A DNA stretch of 8,648 nucleotides, taken from assembly GCA_013694885.1 (NCBI GenBank), contig JACDBO010000217.1, positions 1 through 8,648 of the forward strand, given 5' to 3'. Positions 1-6,923 of the stretch are shown piece after piece (the first letter of the stretch is position 1; the number at the start of each line of letters is the position of its first letter). The notes under the pieces are model-generated. The model did no database searches, had not been told where the DNA came from, and worked only from the letters and a program-made list of their open reading frames with translations. The translations under genes and the position numbers were made by a program. This stretch comes from Chloroflexia bacterium (GTDB lineage Bacteria > Chloroflexota > Chloroflexia > Thermomicrobiales > UBA6265).

Positions 1-1747
1 TGGCGGCGCTATAGGCCGCCGCATTCTTGCCAGCGTAGATCGCGTTCTTTGACGCGACGAAGACCAGGTTGCCGCCGAGCCCCTGCTCCTTCAGCAGGCG
101 AAAGGCCTCACGCGCGACCAGGAAGTAGCCTGTGGCAAGCACGTCCAGGTTGCGTTGCCATTCCGCCAGGGTCGTCTCCTCGACCGCGCTGGCGCTGGCG
201 AGCCCGGCGTTGTTGACGACGACATCGACCCCTCCGTAGGCCAGGATCGCCGCGCGCACCGCCGCCGCGACCGCAGCCTCATCGGTGACATCGAGCGAGG
301 CCGCGGTCGCGCGCTCCGCACCATACTGCTCGTTGATCTCCTCCGCCACGCGGCGGGCCCCCTCGTCGTTGATGTCGGCGACCACGACGTGCATCCCTTC
401 GGCCGCGAACTGCCGGCAGATCGCGCTGCCGATGCCGCCCGCGCCGCCCGTGACGAAACCGACTTGGCGCGAGAACTCGGCCTCGGCGGGGAGCAGGCTC
501 AGCTTGTAGAGTTCGAGCGGCCAGTACTCCACGGCATACGACTCGGTCTCGTCGAGCGACGTGAATCGTCCGAGCGCGGTCGCCCCGCGCATCACCGCGA
601 TCGCCCGGTGGTAGAGCGCACCGCTGACCTGCGCCAGGGCCAGCGACCGTCCGGTCGAGACCATGCCGACACCAGGGATCAGGATCACGCGGGGCGCGGC
701 GTCGGCCACCTCGTCGCCGGGTCGTTGGTTGCGCGCGAAATAGTCGACGTAGTCATCCTTGAAGCGGGTGATTCCAGTTCGGAGCGCGTCGATCAGCGTC
801 GCGACATCGCGGCGATCCGGGTCCCAGTCGACGAAGAGTGGAGTCCGCTTTGTGTGGACCAGGTGATCGGGGCAGGCGGCTCCGACCTGGGAGAGGCGCG
901 AGGCGTCGTGGCTACCGACGAAGCGCAGGACATCCTCCGCGTCGTCCCAGGCGAGGAGTTGCCGCTGCTCGGCGCTCACCGCGCCGCGGATGACCGGCAG
1001 GATCCGCACAAGGATCTCGTGCCGCTCGTCCGCTGGGAGCGCAGCGTATCTCGGGCCACCGAAGACGGCTTCCGGGACAATTCGCGCCGCGATGAAGGTC
1101 TCCGCCTCGTTGATGATCGCCAGCGTGTTGGCGTAGCACTCCTCGGAGGTCGCGCCCCAGGTGACGAGGCCGTGCTTCTCCATCAGCACCAACTCGGCGC
1201 CCGGATTGTCCCTCACGCCGGTGGCGATGAGCTTGGCGAGGGTGAAGCCGGGTCGAACGTACGGCACCCAGACGCAGCGGTCGCCGAAGAGCTCGCGGGC
1301 GAGGGAACGTCCGTTGTCGGCGCAGCAGAGGGCGATGATCGCGTCCGGGTGGGTGTGGTCGATGTGGGGGAAGGGCAAGAAGGCGTGGAGGAGCGTCTCA
1401 ATCGAGGGGCGGGGGCGGTTGCGGTCGATCAGGCAATGGTCGAGCCAGGCGACCATCTCATCATCGGGCATCTCGGCGCGCTCAATCAGCGGTTGAATGT
1501 CGTCGAGCCGCAGCCCAGTGAACTGGCTCGCGCCCATCGTCGCCAGGTCGGAGCCGCTCCCTTTGACCCACATTACGTCGGTGAGGTGCCCCCGGAAGTC
1601 AGTCGCGACCGTCTTGACCGACGTGTTGCCACCACCCCAGTTCGCCACACTCCGGTCGGCACCCAGCAAGTTGGAGCGGTAAACCAGCTCATCCAGTGCG
1701 TCGCGGCTCCGCATCGCCCGCTTCCGATCTTCCCGTGTCTCGGCCAT
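1..1747 (-). CDS. rhaEW: Bifunctional L-rhamnulose-1-phosphate aldolase / lactaldehyde dehydrogenase, C-terminus cut by window edge
   Basis: The frame read leftward from the ATG at 1747 is open for 582 codons and leaves the window. The N-terminal half is a class II (zinc) aldolase: GGGNTSVK at residues 38-45, WVKGSGSDL at 60-68, zinc-type histidines in HIDHTHP (128-134), and EKHGL with His192. The C-terminal half is a short-chain dehydrogenase: TGGAGGIG (433-440) for NAD, NNAG (512-515), Ser566 in VASKN and Tyr579 in YSAA. The catalytic Lys of YxxxK would be the next codon outside the window. Known fused enzymes of this family are about 680-700 residues, so roughly 100 are missing. They cleave rhamnulose-1-phosphate to glycerone phosphate and L-lactaldehyde and oxidise the aldehyde. 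The start is firm: an in-frame TAA lies five codons upstream and AAAGGA sits 8 bases before the ATG. It probably shares a transcript with the RpiR gene. The exact sugar (rhamnose, fucose or a relative) is inference. Confidence 0.92.
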   Translation of the reverse strand, partial: MAETREDRKRAMRSRDALDELVYRSNLLGADRSVANWGGGNTSVKTVATDFRGHLTDVMWVKGSGSDLATMGASQFTGLRLDDIQPLIERAEMPDDEMVAWLDHCLIDRNRPRPSIETLLHAFLPFPHIDHTHPDAIIALCCADNGRSLARELFGDRCVWVPYVRPGFTLAKLIATGVRDNPGAELVLMEKHGLVTWGATSEECYANTLAIINEAETFIAARIVPEAVFGGPRYAALPADERHEILVRILPVIRGAVSAEQRQLLAWDDAEDVLRFVGSHDASRLSQVGAACPDHLVHTKRTPLFVDWDPDRRDVATLIDALRTGITRFKDDYVDYFARNQRPGDEVADAAPRVILIPGVGMVSTGRSLALAQVSGALYHRAIAVMRGATALGRFTSLDETESYAVEYWPLELYKLSLLPAEAEFSRQVGFVTGGAGGIGSAICRQFAAEGMHVVVADINDEGARRVAEEINEQYGAERATAASLDVTDEAAVAAAVRAAILAYGGVDVVVNNAGLASASAVEETTLAEWQRNLDVLATGYFLVAREAFRLLKEQGLGGNLVFVASKNAIYAGKNAAAYSAA

Positions 1748-1813
1748 GCCGCCGATCCTTTATCAGCGCGTATTATCACGCCGAGGTGCTGTTTGTGACC
1801 GTCCAGAAGCCAC

Positions 1814-2749
1814 TCAGCGCTGCTTGCGGGCCAGACCGCGCTCTATCTTCTGCATCACCGTGCGCGCCGTGTCATCCTGCCGGAGCCGGATGGCGACGCA
1901 GAGGGCATCGATCAGACTGAGCTGCACGATTCGGGCGGGGACAGCGTCCTGGCGCCAACGGTTGCCGACCGCCGCGGTGAGCAGGGTGACCTCAGCGGCA
2001 TGGGCGAGCGGCGAGTGGGGAAAGCTGGTGATCGCGATCGTCCGCGCCCCGGCCTCGCGGGCCGTCCCCAGCGCATCGAGCACGTCGCGCGTCTCACCCG
2101 AATGCGAAACGCAGAGCGCCACATCCCGCGCATCCAGCAGCGCGGCGTGGACGACCTGGAGATGCGAGTCGGTGCAGGCGCTCGCGGCGATGCCCACACG
2201 CAAGAAACGATAAGCGGCGTCTTCGACCACCGGCCCCGAGCCGCCGATCCCGTAGCACTCGACGCGCCGCGCATCGCACAGCACGGCGACCGCCTGGGCG
2301 ATCTGCGCCATGTCGAGCACCGCCATCGTGTCCAGCAACGCCTGGATATCCATCCGCAGGACCTTGCGGACGATGGTGGTGATTGAGTCGCCTTCCTCGA
2401 CGGCGGCGTAGGCCTCGCCGACCAGCGCCGTTCCGGCGGCCTGCGAGACAGCGAGTTCGCCGATGAGTTGCGCCTTGAAATCGGTGTAGCCGCGAAAGCC
2501 CAGCGCCTGGCAAAGTCGAAGTACCGTCGCCTCGCTGACGCCGCCACGCTCCCCCAACTCGACGATGGAGAGGCGGCGCACGGCCTCCGGTTGGTCGACG
2601 ATGAAACGGGCGACCTTGCGTTCACTGAGGCGGAGCGCCGGCATCCGCGCGCGCAAGTGCATCAGCACCCCATCCGAGGCTTCCGGTGCCCTCGCGTCGT
2701 GACCTTTCACCTGCTCGGCGGTAGGAGTGCTCTCGATCACATCGGTCAC
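1814..2749 (-). CDS. RpiR-family phosphosugar-responsive transcriptional regulator
   Basis: A protein of 311 residues (313 if the ATG at 2755 is used). Numbered from that ATG, an RpiR-type helix-turn-helix domain covers about residues 30-105, with the recognition region GERGGVSEATVLRLCQALGF (69-88). A SIS sugar-isomerase fold covers about 150-285, with GIGGSG at 169-174 and SHSGET at 217-222, the loop that binds phosphosugars in this family. RpiR proteins usually sense a sugar phosphate and repress or activate nearby catabolic genes. It is the first gene of the leftward pair and faces the binding-protein gene, so it is the natural regulator of both sides, probably including itself. Start choice: GAGGA directly abuts the ATG at 2755 (0 bases) but lies 6 bases before the GTG at 2749, so GTG is preferred. 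Family assignment is secure; ligand and targets are inferred. Confidence 0.93.
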   Translation of the reverse strand: MTDVIESTPTAEQVKGHDARAPEASDGVLMHLRARMPALRLSERKVARFIVDQPEAVRRLSIVELGERGGVSEATVLRLCQALGFRGYTDFKAQLIGELAVSQAAGTALVGEAYAAVEEGDSITTIVRKVLRMDIQALLDTMAVLDMAQIAQAVAVLCDARRVECYGIGGSGPVVEDAAYRFLRVGIAASACTDSHLQVVHAALLDARDVALCVSHSGETRDVLDALGTAREAGARTIAITSFPHSPLAHAAEVTLLTAAVGNRWRQDAVPARIVQLSLIDALCVAIRLRQDDTARTVMQKIERGLARKQR

Positions 2750-2755
2750 GGACAT

Positions 2756-2760
2756 TCCTC
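2756..2760 (-). promoter_or_regulatory. Ribosome binding site deciding the RpiR start
   Basis: The minus strand reads GAGGA immediately followed by ATGTCCGTG. Zero spacing makes the ATG an unlikely start, while the GTG two codons later has a normal 6-base spacing. Only two residues depend on this choice. Confidence 0.6.
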
Positions 2761-2866
2761 GACAACATCGTGCGAAGCAGCGGACGGACGAGCCCGCACC
2801 CTTCTTTAGTCACCGCGCCGGGCACGCTACCAACACCGCCGAACCCGCGACAAGCGCTCGGCCGTC

Positions 2867-2895
2867 ACGGTAGCATGAAGACGCTGGGGTGTCAA
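2867..2895 (-). promoter_or_regulatory. Sigma-70-type promoter of the rpiR-rhaEW transcript
   Basis: On the minus strand, a perfect -35 TTGACA (2895-2890) is followed by 17 bases and a -10 TACCGT (2872-2867). A TGC directly before it gives an extended -10. Transcription would begin near 2860, leaving a leader of about 110 bases before the RpiR start. The twin promoter on the other strand has the same build, which supports both. Seen by eye only, not scored. Confidence 0.65.
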
Positions 2896-2942
2896 TTTTT
2901 GCCAGAACACATCGGATTTGTAACGTCTTGACAGCAAAATTG
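2893..2942. promoter_or_regulatory. Inverted repeat between divergent promoters, candidate RpiR operator
   Basis: CAATTTTTGC at 2893-2902 is matched in inverse orientation by GCAAAATTG at 2934-2942 (one T bulged). Centres are about 40 bases apart, close to four helical turns. The left copy overlaps the leftward -35 and the right copy abuts the rightward -35, so a bound protein could block both promoters. Between them, at 2907-2921, ACACATCGGATTTGT is a 15-base palindrome with one mismatched pair, centred at 2914. The run is conspicuously AT-rich in GC-rich surroundings. That RpiR binds here is inference from position. Confidence 0.45.
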
Positions 2943-2956
2943 GGTCGTGCTACGGT
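2928..2956 (+). promoter_or_regulatory. Sigma-70-type promoter of the binding-protein gene
   Basis: A perfect -35 TTGACA (2928-2933), a 17-base spacer and -10 TACGGT (2951-2956) preceded by TGC, an extended -10. Initiation would fall near 2963, giving a leader of about 55 bases to the GTG at 3019. Only three of six -10 bases match TATAAT, but the perfect -35, spacing and extended -10 compensate. Confidence 0.68.
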
Positions 2957-3018
2957 GCGCGGACGGTTCGATTTCGAGTGGAGGAACGTTCGCCACCGCG
3001 AACAAGGAGGACGACGAC

Positions 3019-4608
3019 GTGACAGCGCAGCTCCCAGGCAAACCTCGATCACCGCGACTCTCCCGCCGCACGGCGCTCCGGCTCGCGGGGGGTGCGGGCG
3101 CCGGTGCCCTGCTTGCCGCTCCCGCTGGTCACCTTGGCGCCCAAACCGCCGCCACCCCGGCTGGTACGCCCGCCGCCAGCCCGACGACGGCGCAGGCGGA
3201 GATCGTGATCCCGGAGACGGGCGCCAGTCTCCCGACGGAGGATGTCACCTTTCGGTGGGTCGACAGCAGCGAGGTGAGCCGCGGCTACCTCGACGCCTTC
3301 TTCCCGAAATACCAGGAGGCGCACCCGAACATCACGGTCGACTACCAGAGCCTTCCCCATCCAGACCTCAATCAGGTCATTCCTCTCGGCATTCAAGGAG
3401 GAAGCGCGCCCGATGTCTTCCGCATGCCACCCGGCACGCCGGGGGCGCAGGCGGTGCAAAGTGGCTGGGTGGCGCCGCTCGACGAGGTCATTCCGAACTT
3501 CGCCGAGTGGAAAGCGGCCTTCCCTCCTAGCTCGTTCCTCAGCGGCATCAACGTGTTCGGGGGCAAGACGTACTCGTTCCCTTTGTTGGCAAACAAGTAC
3601 TACGCGACGTTGATGCTCTACAACACCGGGTACATGCGGGACGCCGGCTATGACCCGGCCGCCAAACCGCTGACCTGGGATGAGTTCCGAGACGCGGCGC
3701 GAAAAATCACCGAAGCCGGCCAGGGACAGTATTACGGCCTCATCATCGGCGGTGCCCAGATCGACCGCTGGCATGTCCATGTGAGCGGCCCGGCGCAGAT
3801 GGCCGGCGCACCGGGTGATGTGCAGATCGACTGGCGGACCGGCGAGTACCAGTACACAAGCGACCCGTACATCGCGGCGATCGAGCTGTTGCTGGCGATG
3901 AACGCCGACGGCAGCATCTTCCCTGGATCGATCTCGCTCAACAACCCGCAGGCGCGCGCGATGATGCCGCAGGGTGTGGCCGGCATGATCCTGTCCGAAG
4001 GCGGCGTGATGCCCTCCTGGATCCGCGAGCAGCCGCAGTTCGAGTTCAACGTCGCCAGCCAGCCAATCCCGAACGATGGCGATGCCATGCCGATCGCCGC
4101 CTCCAACCTGGGTACCTTCTGGTGGCTTTACGCCGAGAGTCAATACAAGGAGATCGCTGGCGACATGTTCGCCTACCTCGGCACAGCGGAGGGCATGACG
4201 GCCGGGCAGATCGCCAGCGGCGGTGTGCTGCCGCTCGCCTACCCGGAGGCCAACGACGCCGCCAGTCTCGATCCGCGGGTTCGCCAGGCCTTCGCGCTCT
4301 ACGAGGAGCAGATGCGGCTCGCGCCGGACCCGCGGGTGCGCAACCCGGATACGGAACAAGTCTTTCTAGAAATGAAGCCGGTTCAGCCGAATTTCGGCAC
4401 GGTTGTCCAGGGCATCTTCGCCGGTCAGCTCGCGGACGCCGCTGCGGCTATGCAGGACCTCCAAGACCGCAGCGACGCCGAGCTCGAACGGGAGATCAAG
4501 GTTGCGCAGGATAACGGCGCGCAAGTCTCCCGCGACGACTGGGTCTTCCCCAACTGGGATCCGACGCGGGACTACACCGAGGAGGACTACTCCGCGCTCG
4601 GCAGCTGA
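3019..4608 (+). CDS. ABC transporter sugar-binding protein (extracellular solute-binding family 1), Tat-exported
   Basis: A 529-residue periplasmic or surface binding protein. The N-terminus has a twin-arginine signal, SRRTALRLAGG (residues 15-25, Arg16-Arg17), a hydrophobic Ala/Gly/Leu stretch to about residue 42, then a Thr/Pro/Ala linker. No cysteine follows the signal, so there is no lipoprotein anchor; it is either released or held by other means. The mature part shows hallmarks of family 1 sugar-binding proteins: APDVFRMPPGTPG, a GKTYSFPL strand, a LYNTGYMRDAGYDP segment followed by LTWDEF, and a Trp-rich second lobe. It is longer than the usual 420-450 residues. The GTG start is set by AAGGAGG at 3004-3010, 8 bases upstream; an upstream GTG at 2947 lies inside the promoter and is rejected. 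Normally two permease genes follow directly; here none does. The ligand is unknown; a mono- or oligosaccharide is likely. Confidence 0.9.
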   Translation: MTAQLPGKPRSPRLSRRTALRLAGGAGAGALLAAPAGHLGAQTAATPAGTPAASPTTAQAEIVIPETGASLPTEDVTFRWVDSSEVSRGYLDAFFPKYQEAHPNITVDYQSLPHPDLNQVIPLGIQGGSAPDVFRMPPGTPGAQAVQSGWVAPLDEVIPNFAEWKAAFPPSSFLSGINVFGGKTYSFPLLANKYYATLMLYNTGYMRDAGYDPAAKPLTWDEFRDAARKITEAGQGQYYGLIIGGAQIDRWHVHVSGPAQMAGAPGDVQIDWRTGEYQYTSDPYIAAIELLLAMNADGSIFPGSISLNNPQARAMMPQGVAGMILSEGGVMPSWIREQPQFEFNVASQPIPNDGDAMPIAASNLGTFWWLYAESQYKEIAGDMFAYLGTAEGMTAGQIASGGVLPLAYPEANDAASLDPRVRQAFALYEEQMRLAPDPRVRNPDTEQVFLEMKPVQPNFGTVVQGIFAGQLADAAAAMQDLQDRSDAELEREIKVAQDNGAQVSRDDWVFPNWDPTRDYTEEDYSALGS

Positions 4609-4624
4609 CGCCCACGGAGGAAGC

Positions 4625-4789
4625 TTGGCGCAAACCGTGGCGGCATCGATGGTCGCCCTCGACTCCGCAAGGATCCGCGACCTGCCGACCGGCGACGAGA
4701 CGCACATGCTCCTTTCTCGCCGTCTATCGGATCGACCAACCGCCTACACTGCCACTTTCGTCCGCCCGGTTACGTTTCGCACCGCGTGA
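4625..4789 (+). pseudogene. Possible stub of a lost gene (perhaps a permease) after the binding protein
   Basis: GGAGG at 4616-4620 precedes a TTG at 4625 by 4 bases, only 16 bases after the binding-protein stop. The frame runs 54 codons to TGA at 4787. The first 29 codons have nearly all G or C in third position, like the real genes here; after that the bias fades. Reading on through the TGA, the same frame stays open to TAA at 4976 and includes ERWLAPLGLGAATITLG (about 4802-4852), which looks like the start of a membrane segment. This fits the beginning of a permease gene ruined by mutation or deletion, but no permease motif is recognisable and spurious open frames are common in GC-rich DNA. 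It could also be a small real protein or nothing. Confidence 0.25.
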
Positions 4790-4957
4790 TCGCCCTTCGG
4801 TGAGCGCTGGCTTGCGCCGCTCGGTCTCGGTGCCGCGACCATCACACTCGGCGAGATGGATGGCGACTCGTGCCCTGACGCATCGCGCTGGGACCAGTTT
4901 CTGGCCCCCTTGACACCTCTCGGAGTCGAATCCAGGTTCGGCGGGCTTGGTGCCGGT

Positions 4958-4982
4958 CCAAATTATGCGACTGGTTAATTGG
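4958..4982. promoter_or_regulatory. AT-rich imperfect palindrome upstream of the isomerase gene, candidate operator
   Basis: Twenty-five bases starting CCAAATTA and ending TTAATTGG. The outer four base pairs (CCAA/TTGG) match exactly and inner A/T pairs match in part. It stands out in GC-rich DNA 66 bases before the isomerase start. Its CAAA-TT core loosely recalls the repeat at 2934-2942, but the similarity is too small to claim the same regulator. Confidence 0.25.
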
Positions 4983-5035
4983 CAACACCGCGACGGAAAG
5001 GCGGTGCGCGCTGTCCCGACGATGATGAGTGAACG

Positions 5036-5040
5036 AGGAG
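5036..5040 (+). promoter_or_regulatory. Ribosome binding site deciding the isomerase start
   Basis: AGGAG ends 8 bases before the GTG at 5049. In-frame alternatives fit worse: TTG at 5043 is only 2 bases away, and the ATG codons at 5022 and 5025 lie upstream of this site with no purine-rich site of their own. Confidence 0.6.
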
Positions 5041-5048
5041 AATTGTGC

Positions 5049-5828
5049 GTGTTACTTTCTTGCGTTGAACACATGCTCGGCGGCCGGTCGCTGACTGAAA
5101 AGCTCGCGATTGTCCGCGCCGCCGGGTTCGACGGTATTGATGTCCGCTGGTCGACGCTCGCCGATCCGGCCGCTCGCGGTGTCCTGGCCGACTCCGATCT
5201 ACCTATCGGCGCGCTCTATTCTCAGATGCGCGATCCTTGCCTGCTCGCCGCCCGTGCTGAAGAGCGGGCGCGGGCCGTCGAGGGCCTCGTCGAACGGGCG
5301 GAGGCGGCGGTGGCCATCGGAGCGCCGACGCTGATCGTGGTCCCCATCTTCGGCCCGGCCAAGCTGCGCGGCTTCGATCCCCTTTTCGACGTGGAGCAAA
5401 TCGAGACCGCACTGCTGCTGGCGACGCTGACAGAACTCGCCGAGCGCGTCGCCAACCTGCCGGTGACGATCACGATCGAGCCGCTCAACCACGATCAGAC
5501 CCACTTCCTGGTGGAACCTGCCAAAGCAGCGAAGCTTTGCGCCGCCATCGGTGCGCCGCTCATCGCCACGATGGTCGATACCTACCACTGCGAGCGCGAA
5601 GGGCAGGACATCATCGCCCAGATCGAGGCGACCGGCGACAAGCTCGACCTGGTCCACCTCTCCGACACCGACCGCAAACTGCCCGGCGAGGGCACGATCG
5701 ACTTCGGCCCCGTCCTCGCTGCCTTGCGCGCCCGCAACTACGACGGCTGGATGGGCTTCGAGGGCCGGGTCGTCGACGACCCGGCCGACCTTGCCCGCTC
5801 CGTCGCGTACATTCGAGGACTGACGTAG
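5049..5828 (+). CDS. Xylose-isomerase-like TIM-barrel sugar isomerase/epimerase
   Basis: A 259-residue cytosolic protein of the AP-endonuclease-2/xylose-isomerase-like TIM-barrel family. Four metal-ligand positions are in place: Glu144 in IEPLNH, Asp177 in MVDTYH, His203 in VHLSD and Glu238 in GFEGRV. Their spacing (33, 26, 35) equals that remembered for D-tagatose 3-epimerase (Glu152, Asp185, His211, Glu246), and His180 and Arg209 fall at the places of its His188 and Arg217. The second catalytic Glu (Glu158 there) is replaced by Gln150 here, so the chemistry may differ. Hydroxypyruvate isomerases carry Gln rather than His at the third ligand, which argues against that label. Likely job: isomerising or epimerising a keto sugar or sugar acid from the imported substrate. 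The oxidoreductase gene follows after 78 bases. Family is certain; the reaction is not. Confidence 0.88.
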   Translation: MLLSCVEHMLGGRSLTEKLAIVRAAGFDGIDVRWSTLADPAARGVLADSDLPIGALYSQMRDPCLLAARAEERARAVEGLVERAEAAVAIGAPTLIVVPIFGPAKLRGFDPLFDVEQIETALLLATLTELAERVANLPVTITIEPLNHDQTHFLVEPAKAAKLCAAIGAPLIATMVDTYHCEREGQDIIAQIEATGDKLDLVHLSDTDRKLPGEGTIDFGPVLAALRARNYDGWMGFEGRVVDDPADLARSVAYIRGLT

Positions 5829-5888
5829 GGCCGAGGTTCGAGCTTCGAGGGCCGAGCGATTGGCTGAGAATCTCGGCCCTCGGCCCTC
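5828..5888. repeat. Heptamer-built inverted-repeat element between the isomerase and oxidoreductase genes
   Basis: Starting on the last base of the isomerase stop codon are four tandem 7-base units, GGGCCGA, GGTTCGA, GCTTCGA, GGGCCGA (5828-5855, consensus GNNYCGA). After a 17-base gap come two inverted units, TCGGCCC twice (5873-5886). They form alternative perfect 10-base-pair stems: 5847-5856 with 5872-5881, or 5827-5836 with 5878-5887. No T-run follows, so it is not a typical terminator. A transcribed hairpin here could protect or punctuate the message between the two genes. Confidence 0.75.
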
Positions 5889-5906
5889 AATCCGAAGGAG
5901 TGCACC

Positions 5907-6920
5907 ATGACGATCTCGGTAGCGATGGTGGGTGCGGGGCGGATGGGCGCCAAACACGTCGCGGCGCTGGCCGCGATGGACGATGTTCACATCGTCGGGG
6001 TCGCCGATGTGCGTCCGGAAGCGGCAACGGCGCTCGCCGACGAGACGGGAGGCGAGGCGTTCGCCGACTACCGCGAGATGCTGGAGCGGCTCAAGCCCGA
6101 TGTCGCCTACTTCTGCACGCCGCCCGCCGACCACGGCGAGCAACTCGTCTTCGCCGCCGGGCTCGGCATCAACATGTTTGTCGAGAAACCGCTGGCCTCC
6201 TCGATGGTCGATGCCAACGCCATCGTCGACGCCGTCGAGCGTGCCGGGGTGCTCTTTACCGTCGGCTACCAGTGGCGGTACAACCCGACCGCGGATGTTG
6301 CGCGCGAAACGCTGGGCGACCTGTCGGCGACGCTGCTCGCCGGCTGGTGGTACTGGACGATCCCGCCCATACCCTGGATCGCCGACCGCCGCTATGGCGG
6401 CGGCCAGGTCTTCGAGCAGGCGACCCATCAGATCGACCTGATGCGCTTTCTGGGCGGCGATATCCAGGAGGTCTACGCCGTCTACGCCCAGAATGCCCGC
6501 CCGGAGTCGGAGCTGCCGAACTGGGACGCCAACGCGGTCACCATGCGCTTCGCCAGCGGCGCCGCCGGCAGCCTGCACACCACCTACGCCCTCTTTCCCG
6601 GCATCCCCAACGGCAACGCGGTCGATATCATCGCCCGCGAGCTCCTGATCCGCGCCCAGTCCGCCCGCTGCACCGTGTTCCGCCGCGACCAGGAGCCGGT
6701 CGAGACCAAGGGGCCGGAGGGGTGGACCATCGACCAGCCGTACATGGAGGCCGTGCGGCGCAACGACCCGAACCTGATCCGCTCGCCGGCGCGCGACAGC
6801 GCCAAGAGTATTGCCGTCTCGCTGGCCGCCAACTACTCGGCGGTCACCGGGAAAATCGTGGATGTCGGTGCCTTCATGGCCAACCCGCCGACCGATGTCG
6901 CGATCATGCCGACCGGCTAA
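5907..6920 (+). CDS. Gfo/Idh/MocA-family NAD(P)-dependent sugar oxidoreductase
   Basis: A 337-residue cytosolic dehydrogenase. The N-terminal Rossmann domain has GAGRMG (9-14) and Asp34 at the end of the second strand, favouring NAD. The family signature EKPLAS (93-98) includes Lys94, and the C-terminal substrate domain has the conserved QATHQIDLMRFLGG (171-184) with His174 and Asp177. These residues are what the family uses to oxidise a hydroxyl of a sugar, inositol or glycoside. The start is firm, with GAAGGAG ending 6 bases before the ATG. It is flanked by two heptamer-built hairpin elements and lies in the same direction as the isomerase and sulfatase genes, so a shared transcript is plausible. 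In such clusters these enzymes often form a keto intermediate next to TIM-barrel isomerases. The substrate (free sugar, sugar acid or glycoside) cannot be told from sequence. Confidence 0.92.
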   Translation: MTISVAMVGAGRMGAKHVAALAAMDDVHIVGVADVRPEAATALADETGGEAFADYREMLERLKPDVAYFCTPPADHGEQLVFAAGLGINMFVEKPLASSMVDANAIVDAVERAGVLFTVGYQWRYNPTADVARETLGDLSATLLAGWWYWTIPPIPWIADRRYGGGQVFEQATHQIDLMRFLGGDIQEVYAVYAQNARPESELPNWDANAVTMRFASGAAGSLHTTYALFPGIPNGNAVDIIARELLIRAQSARCTVFRRDQEPVETKGPEGWTIDQPYMEAVRRNDPNLIRSPARDSAKSIAVSLAANYSAVTGKIVDVGAFMANPPTDVAIMPTG

Positions 6921-6923
6921 CGC

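Larger units (their letters stand above)
4609..5048. other. 440-base stretch without a convincing gene after the binding protein
   Basis: Where permease genes are expected, no long coding frame with membrane segments is seen on either strand. The stretch holds a possible gene stub (4625-4789), a weak inverted repeat CCACGG/CCGTGG (4612-4617 and 4635-4640) that would enclose the stub's ribosome site, an isolated TTGACA (4910-4915) without a good -10, and an AT-rich imperfect palindrome (4958-4982). No hairpin followed by a T-run was found, so no intrinsic terminator is called. The promoter of the isomerase gene, if separate, should be in the right half. Confidence 0.6.

Noticed and set aside
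155..1798. Long plus-strand open frame of 547 codons
   Set aside because: It is the antisense shadow of the aldolase/dehydrogenase gene, whose minus-strand frame shows clear catalytic motifs; the plus-strand protein is Arg/Asp/Val-rich with no domain pattern.
3049..4359. Minus-strand open frame of 436 codons opposite the binding protein
   Set aside because: Antisense shadow caused by GC-rich third positions; composition is Arg/His/Val/Gly-rich with no recognisable motif.
4612..4640. CCACGG/CCGTGG hairpin after the binding protein as a terminator
   Set aside because: Only six base pairs, a 17-base loop and no T-run.
4920..4935. GTCGAATCC resembling a tRNA T-arm, as might mark an attachment site
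   Set aside because: No matching acceptor, D-arm or anticodon arm can be drawn in the 80 bases upstream, and no flanking repeat was seen.
4910..4938. TTGACA at 4910-4915 as a promoter for the isomerase gene
   Set aside because: At 16-18 bases spacing only CAGGTT-like sequences follow, with no TG extension; too weak to call beside the strong pair at 2867-2956.
5828..5888. Hairpin after the isomerase gene as an intrinsic terminator
   Set aside because: The stem is strong but no T-run follows on either strand, and the next gene in the same direction starts within 20 bases.
5199..6578. Minus-strand open frame of 459 codons
   Set aside because: Spans parts of two well-supported plus-strand genes and the hairpin gap between them; low-complexity composition.
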